DNA of 64,000 bases, from contig JAJYPK010000002.1 in the NCBI GenBank assembly GCA_021795465.1, forward strand, positions 1-64,000. The letters run 5' to 3'. This DNA comes from Bacillota bacterium. GTDB lineage: Bacteria > Bacillota > Sulfobacillia > Sulfobacillales > Sulfobacillaceae. The position numbers and the translations under genes were made by a program. Of this stretch, positions 61,558 through 64,000 are shown piece by piece; within the stretch, counting starts at the first letter, position 1, and each line of letters starts with the position of its first letter. The notes under the pieces are model-generated. The model was not told the DNA's origin and did no database searches. It saw only the letters and a list, made by a program, of their open reading frames with translations.

Positions 61558-63107
61558 AACGGAATGTTGCCGTGCCGCTTGTCCGGTCGGCTCTCCTTCT
61601 TATTAAAAAGTCCCATCAGAGCTCGCGCAACGTGCGCCCTGGTGTCCCTAGGGTCAATGACGGCATCCACGTATCCATGCTGCGCGGCCACGTACGGGCT
61701 TGCAAATTGGTCGCGATATTCTTGGGATTTGTCGTGACGCGCCAGTGCCGGGTCTTCTGCTTGGGCAATTTCATCCCGAAAGATGATGTTGGCAGCACCT
61801 TCGGGTCCCATCACCGCAATCTCCGCCGTGGGCCAGGCCATAGACAGATCCGCGCCCAAGCCTCGACTACACATGGCCAGGTACGCTCCCCCATAAGCCT
61901 TGCGCAAGATGACCGTGACTTTCGGCACAGTAGCTTCCGCATACGCATAAAGCACTTTGGCACCGTGACGAATTATCCCACCAAATTCTTGTGCGGTGCC
62001 CGGTAAATACCCAGGGGTATCGACCAACGTGAGAAGTGGAATATTGAACGCATCACAAAACCGCACAAAGCGGGCCAATTTTGTCGACGCATTAATATCT
62101 AGGGTACCCGCCAGCACCCGGGGTTGGTTGGCCACGACGCCTACTGCGCGCCCCCCAATTCGTCCGAGTCCGATGACCAGATTGTCTGCGTAGCCCGCTT
62201 GCAGTTCGAAAAAGCTATCCCGATCCAGGACAGCGGTAATCACTGTTTTCACGTCATACGGCTTATTCGGATCAACAGGAACCAGGTTACGCAAGTAAGC
62301 CTCTTCCCTATCGAGAGCATCGTCTATCTCTAGAATTGGTGGCTCCTCCCGATTGTTGTTGGGTACGTACGTCAAAAAACGTCGAACCAACTCTAGGGCC
62401 TCGCCGTCATCCCGCGCAACCAAATGGGCTACGCCAGACCGCCGCAGGTGTGCATCGGCTCCACCGAGCTCTTCCGCCGTCACGGTTTCTCCCGTAACTG
62501 TCTTAATGACTTGGGGACCGGTAATAAACATCTGTCCGGTGGTACGAACCATGATAATCAAATCCGTTAACGCCGGGGAATACACCGCCCCCCCAGCGCT
62601 CGGCCCTAAAATAACTGTGATTTGAGGAATCACCCCAGAAGCTCGGGTATTGCGTTTGAAGATCTCGCCATATCCATTTAAGGCGTCGACACCTTCTTGA
62701 ATCCGCGCTCCTCCGGAATCGTTAAGGCCAATGATAGGTGCCCCGGCTTTCAGGGCTAGATCTTGTACCCTCTGGATTTTGGCCGCATGCATCTCACCGA
62801 GCGACCCTCCCAAGACAGTAAAGTCCTGCGAAAACACGTACACTAATCGGTCATGGATGCGACCGAAACCCGTCACCACCCCATCGGCGGGAACCGCCGC
62901 GCGGTCCATCCCGAATAGCGTTGATCGATGTTGCACATGGGCTCCGATTTCTTCAAAGGTGTCTTCATCCAGAAGGACCTGAATCCGTTCCCGAGCCGTA
63001 AGCTTCCCCGCTTGATGCTGTCGGGCAATGCGTTTTTTACCACCCATGGCTTCGATATGGTCTTGACGTTTCTTGAGCTCATCTAACGGCGCATTACCCA
63101 CCGACAT
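61554..63107 (-). CDS. Acyl-CoA carboxylase carboxyltransferase subunit (propionyl/methylmalonyl-CoA type)
   Basis: A 517-aa MmdA/PccB protein with two crotonase-like halves. LNDSGGARIQEGV near residue 128 and GPSAGGAVYSPALTD near 167 form the N-terminal site, VDTPGYLPGTAQE near 373 and RKAYGGAYLAM near 411 the C-terminal oxyanion holes. With the epimerase and mutase it most likely works on propionyl-CoA/methylmalonyl-CoA. ATG 63107 overlaps the epimerase end by 14 bp. Confidence 0.92.
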   Translation of the reverse strand: MSVGNAPLDELKKRQDHIEAMGGKKRIARQHQAGKLTARERIQVLLDEDTFEEIGAHVQHRSTLFGMDRAAVPADGVVTGFGRIHDRLVYVFSQDFTVLGGSLGEMHAAKIQRVQDLALKAGAPIIGLNDSGGARIQEGVDALNGYGEIFKRNTRASGVIPQITVILGPSAGGAVYSPALTDLIIMVRTTGQMFITGPQVIKTVTGETVTAEELGGADAHLRRSGVAHLVARDDGEALELVRRFLTYVPNNNREEPPILEIDDALDREEAYLRNLVPVDPNKPYDVKTVITAVLDRDSFFELQAGYADNLVIGLGRIGGRAVGVVANQPRVLAGTLDINASTKLARFVRFCDAFNIPLLTLVDTPGYLPGTAQEFGGIIRHGAKVLYAYAEATVPKVTVILRKAYGGAYLAMCSRGLGADLSMAWPTAEIAVMGPEGAANIIFRDEIAQAEDPALARHDKSQEYRDQFASPYVAAQHGYVDAVIDPRDTRAHVARALMGLFNKKESRPDKRHGNIPL

Positions 63108-63501
63108 GCTCCCCGGGCTGCACCAATTCTAGTAACATGCCACCCGTCGCCTCTGGATGGATAAACGCAACCAACGAGCCATTGGCCCCAGGGCGAGGCT
63201 TTGCATCGATGACACGAAGTCCTCGGGCTCTTATATCGTCTAGTGACCGTTGTATATCTGAAACGGCAACCGCTATGTGGTGTAAACCAGGTCCACGGCG
63301 TTGGATAAATCGTGCCACTGGGGATCCTTCTCCAGTAGGTTCTAGCAACTCGAACCGTCCTCCTTCGAACGGGAGAAATGCTATCTCCACCTCATCCGTC
63401 TCTACCGTTTCGCGATGGGATACCCCAAGACCAAGCGCTTGGTACACCCCGATTGCGTCATCTAAATTTTTCACCGCAATACCTAAATGGTCCAGTTTCA
63501 T
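63094..63501 (-). CDS. mce: Methylmalonyl-CoA epimerase
   Basis: A 135-aa glyoxalase-fold protein: KLDHLGIAVKNLDDAIGVY at the start gives the first metal His, FELLEPTGEGSPVARFI near 52 and GPGLHHIAVAVSDI near 72 the others, and the final Glu is in GGMLLELVQP. It interconverts methylmalonyl-CoA stereoisomers between carboxylase and mutase. GGAG precedes ATG 63501. Confidence 0.93.
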   Translation of the reverse strand: MKLDHLGIAVKNLDDAIGVYQALGLGVSHRETVETDEVEIAFLPFEGGRFELLEPTGEGSPVARFIQRRGPGLHHIAVAVSDIQRSLDDIRARGLRVIDAKPRPGANGSLVAFIHPEATGGMLLELVQPGEHVGG

Positions 63502-63518
63502 GAATCTCCTCTCTCCTC

Positions 63519-64000
63519 TCACAGCACCGCAGGCGGGCGATATCGACCAAAATGGCTTTTCAGTACCCCCACCATTTCGCCTAGGGTGGCATATGCTTTG
63601 ACACATTCCATGAGGGGATCCAACACATTGAGATTTTCAACCACGGCTCGATCCAATGCGTGCAATGTGGCGGCAACCCGCGACGCATCGCGGGTTGCCC
63701 GTACCTTCCCCACCTTAGCGATTTGCCTCGCTTCCAGTGTCCCGTCAACCCGAAGAATTTCCTGCTCGGGGGTCTCTTGCCCTCCGAATCGATTCATCCC
63801 TACGATAACCTGACGCCCTGACTCAATTTTTTGCTGAAATCTCCAGGCGGCTTCTTGAATTTCGCGCTGTATGTACCCTTGCTCGATGGCCTCCACGGCC
63901 CCACCTAAGTCTTCGATGTGGTCTAAATACTTCCGGGCGGCAGCCTCGAGTCGATCCGTCAGATCTTCAACAAAAAATGATCCCCCCAAAGGGTCGGCGG
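63519..64000 (-). CDS. Methylmalonyl-CoA mutase large subunit, C-terminal part of the catalytic barrel domain
   Basis: About 160 C-terminal residues; the gene enters from beyond the right edge. DPLGGSFFVEDLTD, GGAVEAIEQGYIQREI and VIVGMNRFGGQE match the end of the substrate-binding domain of the mutase alpha chain. The protein ends without a B12-binding domain, so that domain should be a separate gene, as in bacterial split mutases. It lies 17 bp before mce in the same operon. Confidence 0.92.
   Translation of the reverse strand, partial: ADPLGGSFFVEDLTDRLEAAARKYLDHIEDLGGAVEAIEQGYIQREIQEAAWRFQQKIESGRQVIVGMNRFGGQETPEQEILRVDGTLEARQIAKVGKVRATRDASRVAATLHALDRAVVENLNVLDPLMECVKAYATLGEMVGVLKSHFGRYRPPAVL

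Noticed and set aside
1-64000. CRISPR arrays, insertion sequences, prophage or replication origin
   Set aside because: No regularly spaced repeat array, transposase, integrase or DnaA-box cluster was seen on reading the window; the only large repeat is the lspA duplication.

Overview
The window comes from a chromosome of a spore-forming Firmicute. It carries the mother-cell and forespore sigma factors (sigE, sigG), spoIIGA, spoIIR, spoVD and a probable small acid-soluble spore protein. It also has DivIVA/SepF division genes, a PyrR-attenuated pyr operon and an isoleucine T-box. Cell-wall chemistry looks meso-DAP type (DNPR motif in MurE), and respiration includes a menaquinol cytochrome bc complex with a fused cytochrome b/c subunit. 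The style fits acidophilic or thermophilic lineages such as Sulfobacillus, but that is an impression from the proteins, not a database result.

Layout. At 0-9.8 kb, all on the minus strand, are a partial aminotransferase, a creatininase-family hydrolase, a SASP-like gene, qcrABC, a cation exchanger, trmL, a D-amino acid aminotransferase, pyruvate kinase with a small coupled gene, and an MFS exporter. rqcH lies on the plus strand at 10-11.6 kb. The complete pyrRBC-carAB-pyrKDFE operon occupies 11.6-21.8 kb, with nearly every junction overlapping and a PyrR attenuator in the leader.

From 21.8 to 27.1 kb an accessory block separates pyrR from rluD/lspA, genes that are adjacent in Bacillus. It holds a class I cyclic-di-GMP riboswitch, an orphan OmpR-type winged-helix gene, four 11-bp-phased direct repeats, a DUF1906 glycoside-hydrolase-like gene, a seven-repeat beta-propeller lipoprotein, a broken gene, an S1-domain protein and an MscS channel.

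From 27.1 to 32.5 kb are rluD, lspA and ileS, in which a segment of about 0.85 kb has been tandemly duplicated. The result is two full-length lspA genes plus gene fragments. From 32.5 to 57 kb is the division and sporulation supercluster: divIVA, yggT, sepF, ylmE, pgeF, ylmC, spoIIR, sigG, sigE, spoIIGA, ftsZ, ftsA, murA, murB, murG, ftsW, mraY, murF, murE, spoVD, ftsI-like, ftsL-like, rsmH and mraZ. murC and murD are absent, and ftsQ/divIB is either absent or present only as a relic. MraZ has four 10-bp-phased operator repeats.

From 57 to 64 kb are tRNA-Ala with a consensus promoter, a GGDEF protein, a decayed membrane-protein gene, and a minus-strand operon. In transcription order the operon is methylmalonyl-CoA mutase (partial), epimerase, carboxyltransferase, a 55-aa coupled gene, biotin carrier protein, PIG-L deacetylase and M55 D-aminopeptidase.

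The most interesting structure is at 22.1-23.6 kb: a cyclic-di-GMP riboswitch directly upstream of a lone DNA-binding domain, followed by repeats with the geometry OmpR/PhoB-type proteins bind, followed by the DUF1906 gene. This could be a two-step second-messenger circuit. A GGDEF protein is encoded elsewhere in the window.
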